Source: Paramacrobiotus metropolitanus
Lineage: Eukaryota > Tardigrada > Eutardigrada > Parachela > Macrobiotidae
Length of the DNA stretch: 64,000 bases
Reading direction: 5' to 3'
NCBI RefSeq assembly: GCF_019649055.1
Contig: NW_026570297.1
Coordinates: 1-64,000, forward strand
A program made the translations under genes and the position numbers. Positions 1 through 8,262 of this stretch are shown here, in pieces. Every line of letters begins with the position of its first letter. Position 1 is the stretch's first letter. The notes beneath the pieces are model-generated. The model saw nothing but the letters and a program-made list of their open reading frames with translations, searched no databases and was not told where the DNA came from.

Positions 1-98
1 TGGACGCTACCACCATTGGTACGTCAACGTATCAACATTCAGCGGTTTGTTTTCTTTTAAGTAGGTACCATAGATAAGGTCGAGGAGTAATAAAAGTA

Positions 99-739
99 CT
101 AGAATTCTTCCGAACGGTTCAGCGTCCCATCTTCTTCTATCATTTCTTCAATATAGTAACGAAATTTTGAAGGAACACCGTCAAGATCTTTAAAGTCTAA
201 AGGGTCTATATCGTGTTGAGTCTGCACAAAACCAAGTAACCCTTTCAATCGGTCATCGTTTTCGGAAAAACGCAGCTTGCCACGCAAGCTATTAAACGTT
301 ACTTCCGTCTTGAGCGTTACAGGATTATAACGTATATTGAACACCTTTGTGGTACTGTTATTTGTGCGAAGGCGTGAGGAGTAACATTGCGACCTTTAAG
401 TCTACCGAGTTTGGCGACTGTCGCTCAATTACGTCAATTAGTGCCTTCAATGTATATAGACCCGGTGGAATGATGATCGTATTCTGAACCGATGACAAGG
501 AAGTGTCACTGATGACATCGTACTCGTTAACAGTTAGTTCTTGCTCTTTTGGTATGTTGTAGATTGAGTTTGTATATTGCAATTCCACCAAAACCCGTTC
601 CCACCGGCCCGATAAAGGAAATTGGAATTTTTAGTTTAGTCTTCCACATTTGCGCACTGTTCTTGGGATACATGTCCATTGACGCATCGCTTGGTAATGT
701 TACGTAAAACGGTGTACTGTTTCCAACAACACTAGCCAT
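99..739 (-). pseudogene. Polinton-associated structural-type protein (TLPSDAS family), broken by two frameshifts
   Basis: The start is the ATG at 739. The first 40 or so residues contain the block FYVTLPSDASMDMYP, typical of a protein found in many metazoan Polintons/adintoviruses and thought to be virion-associated. The reading frame shifts near 590-605 and again near 345-358; the three pieces 739-527, 591-358 and 344-99 together follow the family layout, ending in an LLGF-type strand. The stop at 99 may be premature compared with longer family members. The function is unproven. The assignment rests on remembered family similarity, not on a search. Confidence 0.6.
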
Positions 740-1324
740 TTCCGTCAGCTACTTTTGATAGCTCTTGCTCATAAAACTTTCCAATTACACTGGGTCCACC
801 GTCGGCAGGTTCCACTTCATACACAGGTACGCGATGCTTGATTACCTTATTCACTCGATATAGCTTTTTTGTGTACTTCACATCAGCGCCTTTCTTAAAA
901 AGCTGCTTTTGCAAACGAAGACGCACTGTTTCTCCGTCCTTAAATAGCGGTACCTTAGCTTTGCTTTTGTTATTACTGTTGGACTGTAATCGCTGAAACA
1001 CTAAAAGCGAATTTTCTCGATTGACGTCATTCGGCGCCAATCCATGCGCCGTGTGAGGTGTGCTGTTGTAGCTGTGAATAATGTCCTGTAACTTGTCATA
1101 ATATTTTACACTCCCATCACGAGCGGTCATCAGTCGCATGAGACGCTCTCGTAACGTTCGGATGAATCGTTCTGCCATGTTAGCTTTAATTTCACAGTTC
1201 TCTTCAGAAAACATAACGACGCCGTTCTGTTTCATGTAGTCTTGAACTGGTTTGTTGTAAAATTCACGCCCTGTGAACGAATAATACAGTTAGTTTGCGA
1301 CGCTTACGACGGTTCCATCCTATG

Positions 1325-1357
<33 letters not shown>

Positions 1358-1774
1358 AGTACCTCTATCCACTTGTAAATACATAGGTGGTCCATACAAA
1401 CGAGAAAAGGCTTTCTCCAGGGCAGGAAGAACGTATTCACTGCTTTTTTTTGTCAGCATTTCGCATGCTACTTTTTTGGAAAAACTGTCCACAACAACCA
1501 GCAGAAATTTTTTATGTTTATTCTGCTTTGCGTAACGGGACACATCCATCAGGTCAGCCATGTATTGTTCACCGAACTGTATTGAAACTACCGGATTTCT
1601 GCGGAATTTCCGCCGAGACGGCTTATGTAAATTGTAGGCGTCAATTCCTTGCAGAAGCTTTAGGGCTTTGTCATGCTGATTAAGTTCGCTTGACACGGTT
1701 TGATGCTTCCGGAATCGTTCCACTCCCCCCAGGCTTGCCACTTGCGCCGCACTCACGTACTCCGCTTCTCCCAT
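732..1774 (-). pseudogene. Polinton integrase (rve/DDE family), interrupted
   Basis: The N-terminal part (1774-1304) has the HKPSRRKFRRN segment followed by the RNase H-fold integrase core. The first catalytic Asp is in YMADLMD and the second in LQVDRG. Just after the second Asp the frame runs into a (TG)n tract at about 1,322-1,357, which encodes a meaningless Thr/His run. The C-terminal part (1235-732) is in another frame. It carries the catalytic Glu in NMAERFIRTLRERL and an SH3/chromo-like tail (FKDGETVRLRL). The intact enzyme would insert the linear element DNA into host chromosomes. All three catalytic residues survive, but the microsatellite and frame change make this copy non-functional. 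The 3' end overlaps the start of the TLPSDAS gene by a few bases. Confidence 0.85.
1322..1358. repeat. (TG)n microsatellite inside the integrase gene
   Basis: A run of TG dinucleotides with one interruption (gtttg) lies between the second catalytic Asp and the catalytic Glu of the integrase. It replaces or interrupts the codons expected there. Confidence 0.95.
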
Positions 1775-1907
1775 CTTTAGTTAGGTCAACTTGGACACTG
1801 ACGTCAACTTTGTTTTTGTTTTGACCAAAGCTATTGTCTTTACTGACGTTTGAGTCTTCCGAATCTTTATCCCCAGCACAGCATGATGAAATAAAGGTCA
1901 GCTTCAT
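1680..1907 (-). CDS. Hypothetical small acidic/polar protein of the Polinton element
   Basis: A 75-residue open frame from an ATG at 1907, overlapping the start of the integrase in another frame. It is rich in Asp, Lys, Ser and Gly, and I recognise no motif. It could be a separate small gene. It could also be the displaced N-terminus of the integrase, since the integrase frame starts at 1774 without the usual longer leader. Confidence 0.3.
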   Translation of the reverse strand: MKLTFISSCCAGDKDSEDSNVSKDNSFGQNKNKVDVSVQVDLTKDGRSGVRECGASGKPGGSGTIPEASNRVKRT

Positions 1908-1959
1908 ACCCTCTCAAAGTTCAGGCTGACTGGTATGCACCCCGCCATGCCTGCTATTC

Positions 1960-2655
1960 TTAAATAACTAACCACTTTAAGCGCTTGTGTTGCTGAAGTT
2001 TTCTTTTTCCAAAGCCCAGCTGTGGATCATCATATTTATTTTCAACGGCGTAATAGTCTACCCGATCTCGATTTCTTAAATTATGTATTTTGTTTAACGT
2101 TGTTTGAAGTCGTTTTTTTGATTTTGGATGGCCGATTTTGCTTGGCGTGATCATGTCCTCATACACTTTCCGTTTTCCTTGTGACCTTGAAAGGGAACTT
2201 GCAGGCGTTGCGTACTGGCTGTTTTCACCGCTTAACGGCTGTTGGCGCACCGGTGTACCGGTACCTGCTTTGCCAAATATACTGGCGGCATGCTTTTTTA
2301 AAAGTGACTGTTTTCGTCGAGCTGAAGTTCTTTTTACCATCTGCTTAAATATAGGTTTCGGTTTACGAATTTTTTTCAAAGGCTGGGATCCTTCCTGGGA
2401 AATATTTGGATTGGTTTGGCTACCGCTCGTATCATCTAAAGCGTACGGCCGCAGCGCTAAAAACCGCTGCAGACTAGATGAAAGTAATTGTGCTTTCTGA
2501 TATTCCGATAGGCTTTTGTTAGCCAAAGTTTCCGTTGTCAGCTGTTCTAGAGAAAGGATTTTGGAAGCTTCTGGGGGTACTTGGTTTAGTGCTAGCTCAA
2601 CCTCCGTGCGCCGTTTCTCCGCTTGCCGTTTTGGTATTAGCATATAGGTTTCCAT
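1960..2655 (-). CDS. Polinton-associated basic protein, 231 aa, intact
   Basis: One of the few uninterrupted frames in the element. It opens with METYMLIPKRQ; a leading [YF]-x-L-I/V-P-[KE] block like this starts a conserved but uncharacterised protein in many Polintons/adintoviruses. The middle and end are strongly basic, with clusters such as KKIRKPKP, RTSARRKQ and KSKKR, so a nucleic-acid-binding or virion-core role is possible. An A/T-rich run resembling a TATA box (CATATAAAA on the minus strand) sits directly before the ATG. It lies between the ATPase/small-protein gene and the integrase on the same strand, a normal Polinton neighbourhood. Family placement is from memory and moderate. Confidence 0.55.
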   Translation of the reverse strand: METYMLIPKRQAEKRRTEVELALNQVPPEASKILSLEQLTTETLANKSLSEYQKAQLLSSSLQRFLALRPYALDDTSGSQTNPNISQEGSQPLKKIRKPKPIFKQMVKRTSARRKQSLLKKHAASIFGKAGTGTPVRQQPLSGENSQYATPASSLSRSQGKRKVYEDMITPSKIGHPKSKKRLQTTLNKIHNLRNRDRVDYYAVENKYDDPQLGFGKRKLQQHKRLKWLVI

Positions 2656-2711
2656 GTTTTTTTTATATGCTTATTGGTGGTTTGCTGTCACTGCGCTTAT
2701 AACGGCTGATG

Positions 2712-3008
2712 CTAGTAATGGTAATAGAGCGGGTAAGAATCCTCCTCGTTGTAATAGTATACGTTTTTCTTTTGAAGTGATACACTTGGAGATGCTAGAA
2801 GCTTTATGGGAGTCTTGCACTTTTTACACGCTGTCAGCTGATGAGGCTTTAAGGGGACTCGTCCTTTAATAAGGTTCAAGGCAAGCTCTTGAATACCCCT
2901 TATATGGTGTTTATCGCAACACTGCTTCAACAGTGCTCTTCGTTGCTTAGGCTTTGCCCGGTTAAGGGTAAGCAAAAACAGAACAATCTCCTTCGCTTTA
3001 CTTGCCAT
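2712..3008 (-). CDS. Conserved small Polinton/adintovirus protein, fused in frame to the ATPase
   Basis: The segment opens with MASKAKEIVLFLLTL and continues with a LLKQCCDKHH...IQELALNLIKGRVPLKPHQ pattern. This is a small helical protein that normally has its own gene next to the ATPase in Polintons and adintoviruses. Family members are about 100 residues and their role is unclear; a virion-core role has been proposed. Here no stop codon separates it from the ATPase frame, so it could be made as a fusion or from its own ATG at 3008. The tail YYYNEEDSYPLYYHY is not conserved as far as I know. Confidence 0.55.
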   Translation of the reverse strand: MASKAKEIVLFLLTLNRAKPKQRRALLKQCCDKHHIRGIQELALNLIKGRVPLKPHQLTACKKCKTPIKLLASPSVSLQKKNVYYYNEEDSYPLYYHY

Positions 3009-3699
3009 TTTTAGGCTCAGTGATGGCAGATGATCAGTATAAATTCTCCTTGTCTCTTTAGGAAACAAATGCGATCGCAGCCTTAAATAAGATGGACAAG
3101 CCGGGGTAAGGTCAATTAAGAGCGGTTGATAGTTTTCTGACGTGCAAGCCGCGTACGCTTGCGCAAGGCACTTTAGTTTTGTTTGACGTTGTAAGATATC
3201 GATCTGGCCGAGGTCCCGAGCATTCTTAAACAGCACCATATACTGACAATTTAGTGTTATATCACGCATCGCTTTTCCTTGTTTGTACAGGTTCTGGGTA
3301 ATATAAATAACGCTCAGGTTTTTATGGTGAATTCCTTGCGTGAACAGATTACTGGCCTGCTCATTTTTTGCCATCTCGTGTGCCAAATCATCCACAATCA
3401 GTAAATTTGTCACCTCTTTATCGAAAAAATCCTCGTCCGAAAAAGGTCACTCAGTCCTTTCACAAACTCTGTTTCTGGACACTGAACTTTCAAAGCATCG
3501 TATCCATTCTGCCACTGATTGTATGCATATACCACTCTTCTCGGAGTCGAAGTCATCATTTCTTTTCGTTGCTCGATAAGGCGGAAGACAAAGACGATTT
3601 TCCAACCATTGTAGGACCGCAAATCATCATTCCAAAAGGAGTTACGAGTTTTGGCTGACTTTCCAGCTCCACGAAATTGTTTTGAATTACTGCTGTCAT
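2712..3699 (-). pseudogene. Polinton packaging ATPase (FtsK/HerA type) with an in-frame C-terminal small-protein domain; frameshifted
   Basis: The likely start is the ATG at 3699. The P-loop is in the first piece (MICGPTMVGKSS, coded by about 3,640-3,600). The middle piece (about 3622-3410) and the last piece (3413-2712) are in other frames. The last piece contains a Walker B strand (LLIVDDL), the sensor-like VIYITQN and the YMVLFKN block typical of Polinton/adintovirus genome-packaging ATPases. The last frame runs without a stop into a conserved small Polinton protein starting at Met 3008. Two frameshifts, near 3,590 and 3,415, make this copy inactive. Its start codon overlaps the start codon of the divergent TBP-like gene. 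Confidence 0.85.
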
Positions 3700-4217
3700 G
3701 GCGGCATCAATAAAAATATAGTCGCAGTTGGTAAACTGAATTGTGGCTTTGATCTTCAAGATATTGCAGACCTTCTCCAGATTCCGTACGATCCCAACAT
3801 TTTTTCAGGACTTACTATTCGCCGAATGCGTCCATACAAAGTCACTGTCAACTATACAGCAATGGTCGGATTACCGTAAACGGAGCTGTTACCGAGCGTA
3901 ATGCTGAAGAGCTTCTCGAACTCTATTGTAACGATATGCACATGTTAGGCTATACCGATGCGTACGTTACGGACTTCGAAATAGTTAATGTAGTAGCGTC
4001 TTGGGACATGAATAGACCATTGAAACTAGATGACGTCTTTAAAAAGCTGCACTGCTACAGGCCTTGTTATGAACCTGAACTGTTTCCTGGTCTAAGCGTC
4101 CATCTACCGGAAGCAACTTGTGTAATTTTTACCTCTGGTAAAGTTAATATTTTGGGTGCAAAGTCGGAATTGGGTGTGCGTACTACGGCAGCCGAACTTC
4201 GCTTGCTACTGTTTTAA
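3698..4217 (+). pseudogene. TATA-binding-protein-like gene inside the Polinton element
   Basis: Both saddle repeats of TBP are visible. Repeat 1 includes NIVAVGKLNCGFDLQDIA and YDPNIFSGLTIRRM; repeat 2 includes FEIVNVVASWDM, CYEPELFPGL and VIFTSGKVNILGAKSE. These are the diagnostic TBP blocks, in the right order and spacing, giving a core of about 170 residues, close to the normal TBP core. The DNA-bending Phe residues are present in repeat 2 (ELF and VIF) and at NIF in repeat 1; the fourth position appears to be Tyr. The first ATG (3,698) is one frame off, and another frameshift lies near 3,858, so this copy cannot make the full protein. It is the only recognised plus-strand gene among minus-strand element genes. 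Divergence from canonical animal TBP suggests an element-borne, fast-evolving gene. A captured host TBP-like fragment is the alternative. Confidence 0.85.
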
Positions 4218-4355
4218 TGTTCACATGAATCTTATCAAAGTTCATTTTTTTTTGACTAAGTCCTCTCCGCTTTAATAGACCACTGCTCTGCCATAAACTA
4301 ATAAACATACGAAAAACGATATTCTTTTTTTTTAAACAAAACGTCAGTTTTAACA
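4218..4355. other. Short A/T-rich spacer between the TBP-like and single-BIR genes
   Basis: This is the convergent 3' side of both genes. It contains T-rich runs (about 4,245 and 4,324) but no ORF or clear motif. Confidence 0.6.
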
Positions 4356-4960
4356 TCATATTTCTTGCGGCGGGCGATCTGGTCTGCAGGACGTTCCGCT
4401 ATGCCAGTCATGCTCAGCTTGTGGGTCGTCATGCGGCTCCCAGTTTTCTAACTCTAGTCCACAATGAATACACTTCACTAGGTCACGCAATCCCGTGTAA
4501 AGAAGCCGGCTCTCGCAAAACGCGCCGCTGACGGTGTACGCAGTGTCCAGTTCCGGTGTTGAAACGAGTGCAGACGGTATACGAACCGTCTGAATTCATG
4601 TTGCAGCCGATAGCCTGCTGCAGCACGCCCAGGAGTCGCTGTGTCCGTTCTTCTGGTAGGCGCTCCCGGGGGATCCAACCAAACCAAAGTGTATCCACTC
4701 AAAGCGCCCAATGGTAGACGATACGGCCTATCCGCCGCAGGCGCTGAAGTCGACGCAGTTGCTGGTTCTGGCCGTAGCGGTGGTTGTGGCGGAGTTGGCG
4801 TGGCTGGTGACGCTCCGGTTTCAGCGCTTGGTACTGAAGCTGAGTCCGGTACTTGCGGTGGAACAGACCTTGTTGAGCTTACTGGAGAATCTTGCAATTC
4901 GCCATCTTCAACCAGAAGAGAGTCTCCACCACTATCGTAGTCTTCGTTGACTTCAGACAT
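4356..4960 (-). pseudogene. Single-BIR (IAP-like) protein with a Ser/Pro/Glu-rich N-terminus; one frameshift
   Basis: The ATG at 4960 opens an acidic, Ser/Pro/Thr-rich N-terminal region of about 90 residues, then a BIR-type fold begins (RLHSFQHRNW, then ARFARAGFF). At about 4,505 the frame shifts. The new frame carries the rest of the BIR: a CxxC pair in VKCIHCG, NWEPHDDP, then His and Cys ligands, with a stop at 4356. All four zinc ligands of a BIR are therefore present across the two frames. BIR proteins of viruses and hosts bind caspases or their activators and block apoptosis. A TATA-like box (minus-strand GGTATATAA at about 4,998-5,006) lies some 40 bp upstream and overlaps the stop codon of the next gene. 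Confidence 0.75.
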
Positions 4961-4995
4961 TTTACACTGCCGTACTAACCGCTTGCATGTTTCTC

Positions 4996-5007
4996 GGTTT
5001 ATATACC
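4996..5007 (-). promoter_or_regulatory. TATA-like box before the single-BIR gene
   Basis: On the minus strand the sequence reads GGTATATAAACC, about 40 bp upstream of the ATG at 4960. The TATAA also supplies the TAA stop of the preceding small ORF. The same GGTATATAA core precedes the ATG at 6637, and a related GGTATTTATA precedes the ATG at 9231. Confidence 0.6.
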
Positions 5008-5238
5008 GGCCATCGGTATGGTAGCGTTAGGGTCACCTTTATAGGATCGATACCGTTCAAGGATCATTTCCCACCATGACTGATAACCAGCCCGACGCGA
5101 TACTATTTTACAGCAGTACTGTGCGACCTGCATGACTTTCCCAACATACAGGCCTAGGTCAGAGTCACCGTTCACAGGTCGGGGTAGCGGAAGCCGATAG
5201 CGACCTCTCAAAACTGTGGCTCCCACCAGCTTGAACAA
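4999..5238 (-). CDS. Hypothetical 79-aa protein of the Polinton element
   Basis: An intact small frame, basic in its first half and aromatic in the middle (QSWWEMILERYRSYKG). I see no recognised motif or signal peptide. Its stop codon lies inside the TATA-like box of the BIR gene, suggesting compact viral-style gene packing. Confidence 0.4.
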   Translation of the reverse strand: MFKLVGATVLRGRYRLPLPRPVNGDSDLGLYVGKVMQVAQYCCKIVSRRAGYQSWWEMILERYRSYKGDPNATIPMAGI

Positions 5239-5256
5239 TTCGGGTTAACTGGTAGA

Positions 5257-5532
5257 CTAGAAAAAATCTTCTGGCTTCTTAGGCTTGGGGACTTCATACC
5301 CCACGTGGAGAATTTTGCATAACCAGCCATCGACCATGATGTTCATACCCGGTGCCAAATCTAAACAATTGTTTTTTTTTATTTGACTTTCATATGACCT
5401 TCTGTTTTTATTTGTTTTACCGTGAATTTCCTTCACAACGTCCCTGACAAACATCTCAGTGTCACTGTTAAAGATTGAATTATCACTTGCCAAACCGCCG
5501 AACACCGATGGAGCACACAGGAGGGAAAACAA
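5257..5532 (-). CDS. Hypothetical small protein of the Polinton element, possibly frameshifted near its start
   Basis: The open frame contains LFSLLCAPSVFGGLASDN and ends in VPKPKKPEDFF. No ATG is available in this frame at the expected place. An ATG in another frame at about 5549 reads a few residues and would join by a shift near 5,535-5,545. The function is unknown. It sits in the same minus-strand array as its neighbours. Confidence 0.4.
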   Translation of the reverse strand: MFSLLCAPSVFGGLASDNSIFNSDTEMFVRDVVKEIHGKTNKNRRSYESQIKKNNCLDLAPGMNIMVDGWLCKILHVGYEVPKPKKPEDFF

Positions 5533-5630
5533 TCGTCTTGAACTCCATGGTTGTTTTTAATAAAAAAAAACGACGTTCTAGAAACTTGCAGGTCGTTGCC
5601 TTATACTCTGAAACTTGAACTCCTAAGGCC

Positions 5631-6082
5631 TTAAATAGACTTTACACCCGCAGCCGTATCGGTCTCTAGTGCTATCTTAATTTCTTCCAAGAAACCGTGC
5701 AGTATATGATACAGCATATACTGGTCGTAACTCTTAAAGTGGATGGAGAACCCATGAGCGTTGACTAATGCCATTCTTGAACAATCCAGTTCGTACTCTA
5801 TTTCCAATGTCCAAGGTGATTCCGGTTGTGTATCTTTAAATTTTTTAACCATTTTGGACTTTTTTAATAATTCATGGATGTCGTATGCTTCTGCAGCACC
5901 AAACGTCCAGGACACTCTCGCCCTGCCTGTTCGTCCACAAGTTGCAATCGCTTAAAACGGCCTCCCTTGCCCGTTATGATATTAACTTTTGTACCTCGTT
6001 TCAAATCCCAGCTCGCTTCGCATTCTCCCTGGTCTAACGGTTTAATCACCGCTCCGTACATTATATCTGATGTAGCGTCCAT
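5631..6082 (-). pseudogene. Small conserved element protein, paralogue 1 (frameshifted)
   Basis: The first piece starts at the ATG at 6082 (VMYxAxI-type N-terminus: DIMYGAVIKPL, then SWDLKRGTKVNIITGKG). The second piece lies in another frame (PESPWTLEIEYELDCSR, then QYMLYHILHGFLEEIKIAL). The shift is near 5,870-5,910. The neighbouring gene at 6212-6637 has the same pattern of residues in both halves, so the two are tandem paralogues of about 150 residues. I do not recognise the family. Aromatic and Glu positions alternate in the second half and could form an amphipathic fold. Confidence 0.5.
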
Positions 6083-6211
6083 TGTGTTCGATATGGCGTT
6101 CGTTTTGTTTTGCAGTGTAAAGATATTCTCTGATTAACGATATGGTTTTTTCTGTACTATATACAACAACCACCTTAAATAGACTTTATTCAATATTGCC
6201 ATCAATAACAG

Positions 6212-6637
6212 CTAGCCAGCACACGCTTCATTTATTTCGCGCTCATACGCCTGTAGAATGTTACACAACTTCTTTTGGGCCAATAAAGGCAGCTCCAGCA
6301 CCATCTCTGGATGATTTAACAATAACTTTGAGCAGTATGTTGTAGCTTCCACTTCCATGTCCCAGCTTAATCCTTCGACGGACTTCAGCCGGATGGATGT
6401 CTTTCGCGGAGTCAACGCTTCGTGTAGTTTCTTTGCCTCCATCGGTAGAGATGGATGAATACTAATCGCTCTCCCTGTTGACCTTCAATCTCCATCCAAT
6501 CAAACTTCCCTTGAACGTTATCACGTTGGCCTTTACATTTCCAGCCAAACTCCACTGCAGTTGGCTATAGGAACCTGCAAAGGCAAAATCTCGGCCTCGT
6601 ACATTACCGCTAATGTGTTGTCGTACATCTGCGCCAT
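6212..6637 (-). pseudogene. Small conserved element protein, paralogue 2 (frameshifted)
   Basis: It begins with an ATG at 6637 and an AVMYEAEILPL segment matching DIMYGAVIKPL of its neighbour, and continues after frame breaks into LSWDMEVEATTYCSK and LCNILQAYEREI, which match WTLEIEYELDCSR and LYHILHGFLEEI of paralogue 1. At least two frameshifts lie between about 6,440 and 6,560. The function is unknown. A minus-strand GGTATATAAG box at about 6,684-6,693 lies some 50 bp upstream of the ATG. Confidence 0.5.
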
Positions 6638-6683
6638 GGTACTGACATGCTTCATGGTAGCCACAGTTGCAAACATTTCAGCT

Positions 6684-6693
6684 CTTATATACC
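6684..6693 (-). promoter_or_regulatory. TATA-like box before paralogue 2
   Basis: The minus-strand sequence GGTATATAAG lies about 50 bp upstream of the ATG at 6637. The core is identical to the box before the single-BIR gene. Confidence 0.55.
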
Positions 6694-6699
6694 AGTTAC

Positions 6700-7860
6700 A
6701 ACAAAGATAGTATCTGCCATTTCCGGTCAGCAGTTCTCAAACATGGTATATAAAGCCCAATATTTCAACAGCAAAATTCAGTCGTCTTCCGTTCTTGAAC
6801 CAACTTTGGTGTATAAAGTGGTTCAGAGTTGTTCAGTGCCAGTTGGATATTATGGCCCTAGCGACCTTGTCTCGCCCGCCATTCCCCGTCACGGTATTGC
6901 TTGGATATTTTAGATCAGTTCAAAATGGATTGACCAAATCCTTTGGACTGACTACGATTACTAAGCAGGACCGTCAGCGTCGTGACCTTTTGGGCTCCAT
7001 ATTTCTTTTTTACTGACCTGAGCAGGGTTCATACTATGACCCTGCAGAGTTTTCACTTGTTTATTTGTTCATATATACGGTATTGCTCTGTAATCGTGGT
7101 TGAGTTAAACTGGATTGATCGAATCCATGTAGCTTACTACGACTACTGAGCAGGACCGAAACCAGTTCAGTTACCAGGAACTGCTTTGAAAGGAATGTGA
7201 TCAAATATCTAATCTGTTACTATCCGTAATTCCCGTTACACTTTTGTGTGAGTTGTACATTGCGCTGGTAGTAATGGACATCACCGTAGTTTCTATTGGT
7301 CATTTCCATTGCGACTAGCTCCATGTTCACCTCAATGCGATTCAGAACTCAAGGTATAGGCTTCATAAATAAGTCGACGGTCTGTATCAAGGAGCCATAA
7401 TGATGGACATTACCGCACGTTGGTCATATCCATCATTATTATTGGTTCTTTGTACGTCCTGCAGTATTTTTGAATGTTTGACAGACTTTTATGAGAGTTG
7501 ATACGTAGCGCTGGTAGTAATGGAAATTACCTCAATTGTAATTGGTCATTTCCATAGCCACCAGTTCCATGTACACCTCAATGTGAATTGGAACTTAAAA
7601 AGTATTGGCTTTGCAAATATAGGGAGGACGTGTACCACGGAACTTCAGCAATAGACGTTACCATATCTTGGTCATGTCCAATGCTGCTTGTTCCTTGTAT
7701 GTCCTGTAACAAACTTGAATGTTTGACTAGCTTCCGTGAAAGCTGATACATAACGCTGGTAGTAATGCAACTGCTCTTAATAACTATTGGTCGAATCCGT
7801 CGTTGCCGGTTCCTTTTGCGCAGAGTGCGTTGTGGATTTCCAGTAAGTAATCAAATAGAT
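6700..7860. repeat. Non-coding stretch with imperfect tandem repeats (about 245 bp and about 185 bp periods)
   Basis: The motif GCGCTGGTAGTAATGG recurs at about 7,262, 7,508 and (variant ACGCTGG) 7,753, with matching downstream blocks (TGGTCATTTCCAT, AGTTCCATGT, TTGAATGTTTGAC). This gives a period of about 245 bp over roughly 2.5 copies. A separate pair, ACTACGATTACTAAGCAGGACCG at about 6,951 and its variant at about 7,137, repeats with a period near 185 bp. I see no gene in the stretch. Confidence 0.75.
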
Positions 7861-7956
7861 GCAAAACTTTAATCAACTTTCACCAGAACATGTTGTGGCT
7901 TACTCGTAAACTAAACAATTTTATAGGATAAGGTCTGGGGTTCAATCCCTGGTAGC
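7861..7956. other. Spacer with a tRNA-like B-box sequence
   Basis: GGGGTTCAATCCC near 7,935 resembles a T-arm/B box, and TGGCTTACTCG near 7,890 loosely resembles an A box. I could not fold a full tRNA, so this may be a relic or chance. Confidence 0.25.
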
Positions 7957-8262
7957 TTAACATAAAACAAAAAAAATTTCAGTAGCAAGCCACAGCTTGT
8001 TCTTTTTTTTATCAAAAATACACTGGCAAGATTTTTTTATGACGGAACGACACATTGGGCAACCATCACAGTCCTTCACACAACAGTTGCAAACAACAAA
8101 ATGACCACATGGATATAGAACCTGCGTGATGACATTTGTGTAACAAATTTTACACAGCTTTTCGTCTTTCACTTCGGCCAGATGATCTGCTGGAGAACGT
8201 AGGAATATTCGTCGCCAATGCTCTCTTACTGCCCGCAGATGTTCCTCGCTATTACCCTTCAT
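7957..8262 (-). CDS. Small RING-finger protein (IAP-like C-terminal module)
   Basis: An intact 101-residue frame from the ATG at 8262. Residues about 36-75 form a C3HC4 RING: CKIC, then CGHFVVC, CNCC and CPMCR. RINGs of this type in IAPs recruit E2 enzymes for ubiquitin transfer. The ORF follows the two-BIR gene on the same strand, in the BIR-then-RING order of an IAP. It is in another frame and 385 bp away, so it is either a separate gene or the decayed C-terminus of one IAP. A TATA-like run (CTATATAAAG on the plus strand, near 8,319-8,328) lies about 57 bp upstream of its ATG. Confidence 0.7.
   Translation of the reverse strand: MKGNSEEHLRAVREHWRRIFLRSPADHLAEVKDEKLCKICYTNVITQVLYPCGHFVVCNCCVKDCDGCPMCRSVIKKSCQCIFDKKKNKLWLATEIFFVLC

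Noticed and set aside
3682-3699. Upstream TTG start for the TBP-like gene
   Set aside because: A non-ATG start is not expected in an animal gene; an ATG exists at 3,698 in another frame, which points to a frameshift instead.
4641-4950. Two plus-strand ORFs of 79-99 codons opposite the BIR gene
   Set aside because: They are the antisense of the low-complexity Ser/Pro-rich N-terminus of the BIR gene and have no independent motif.
7885-7955. Possible tRNA or tRNA-derived SINE
   Set aside because: A B-box-like and a weak A-box-like sequence are present, but no acceptor stem or anticodon arm could be matched by eye.
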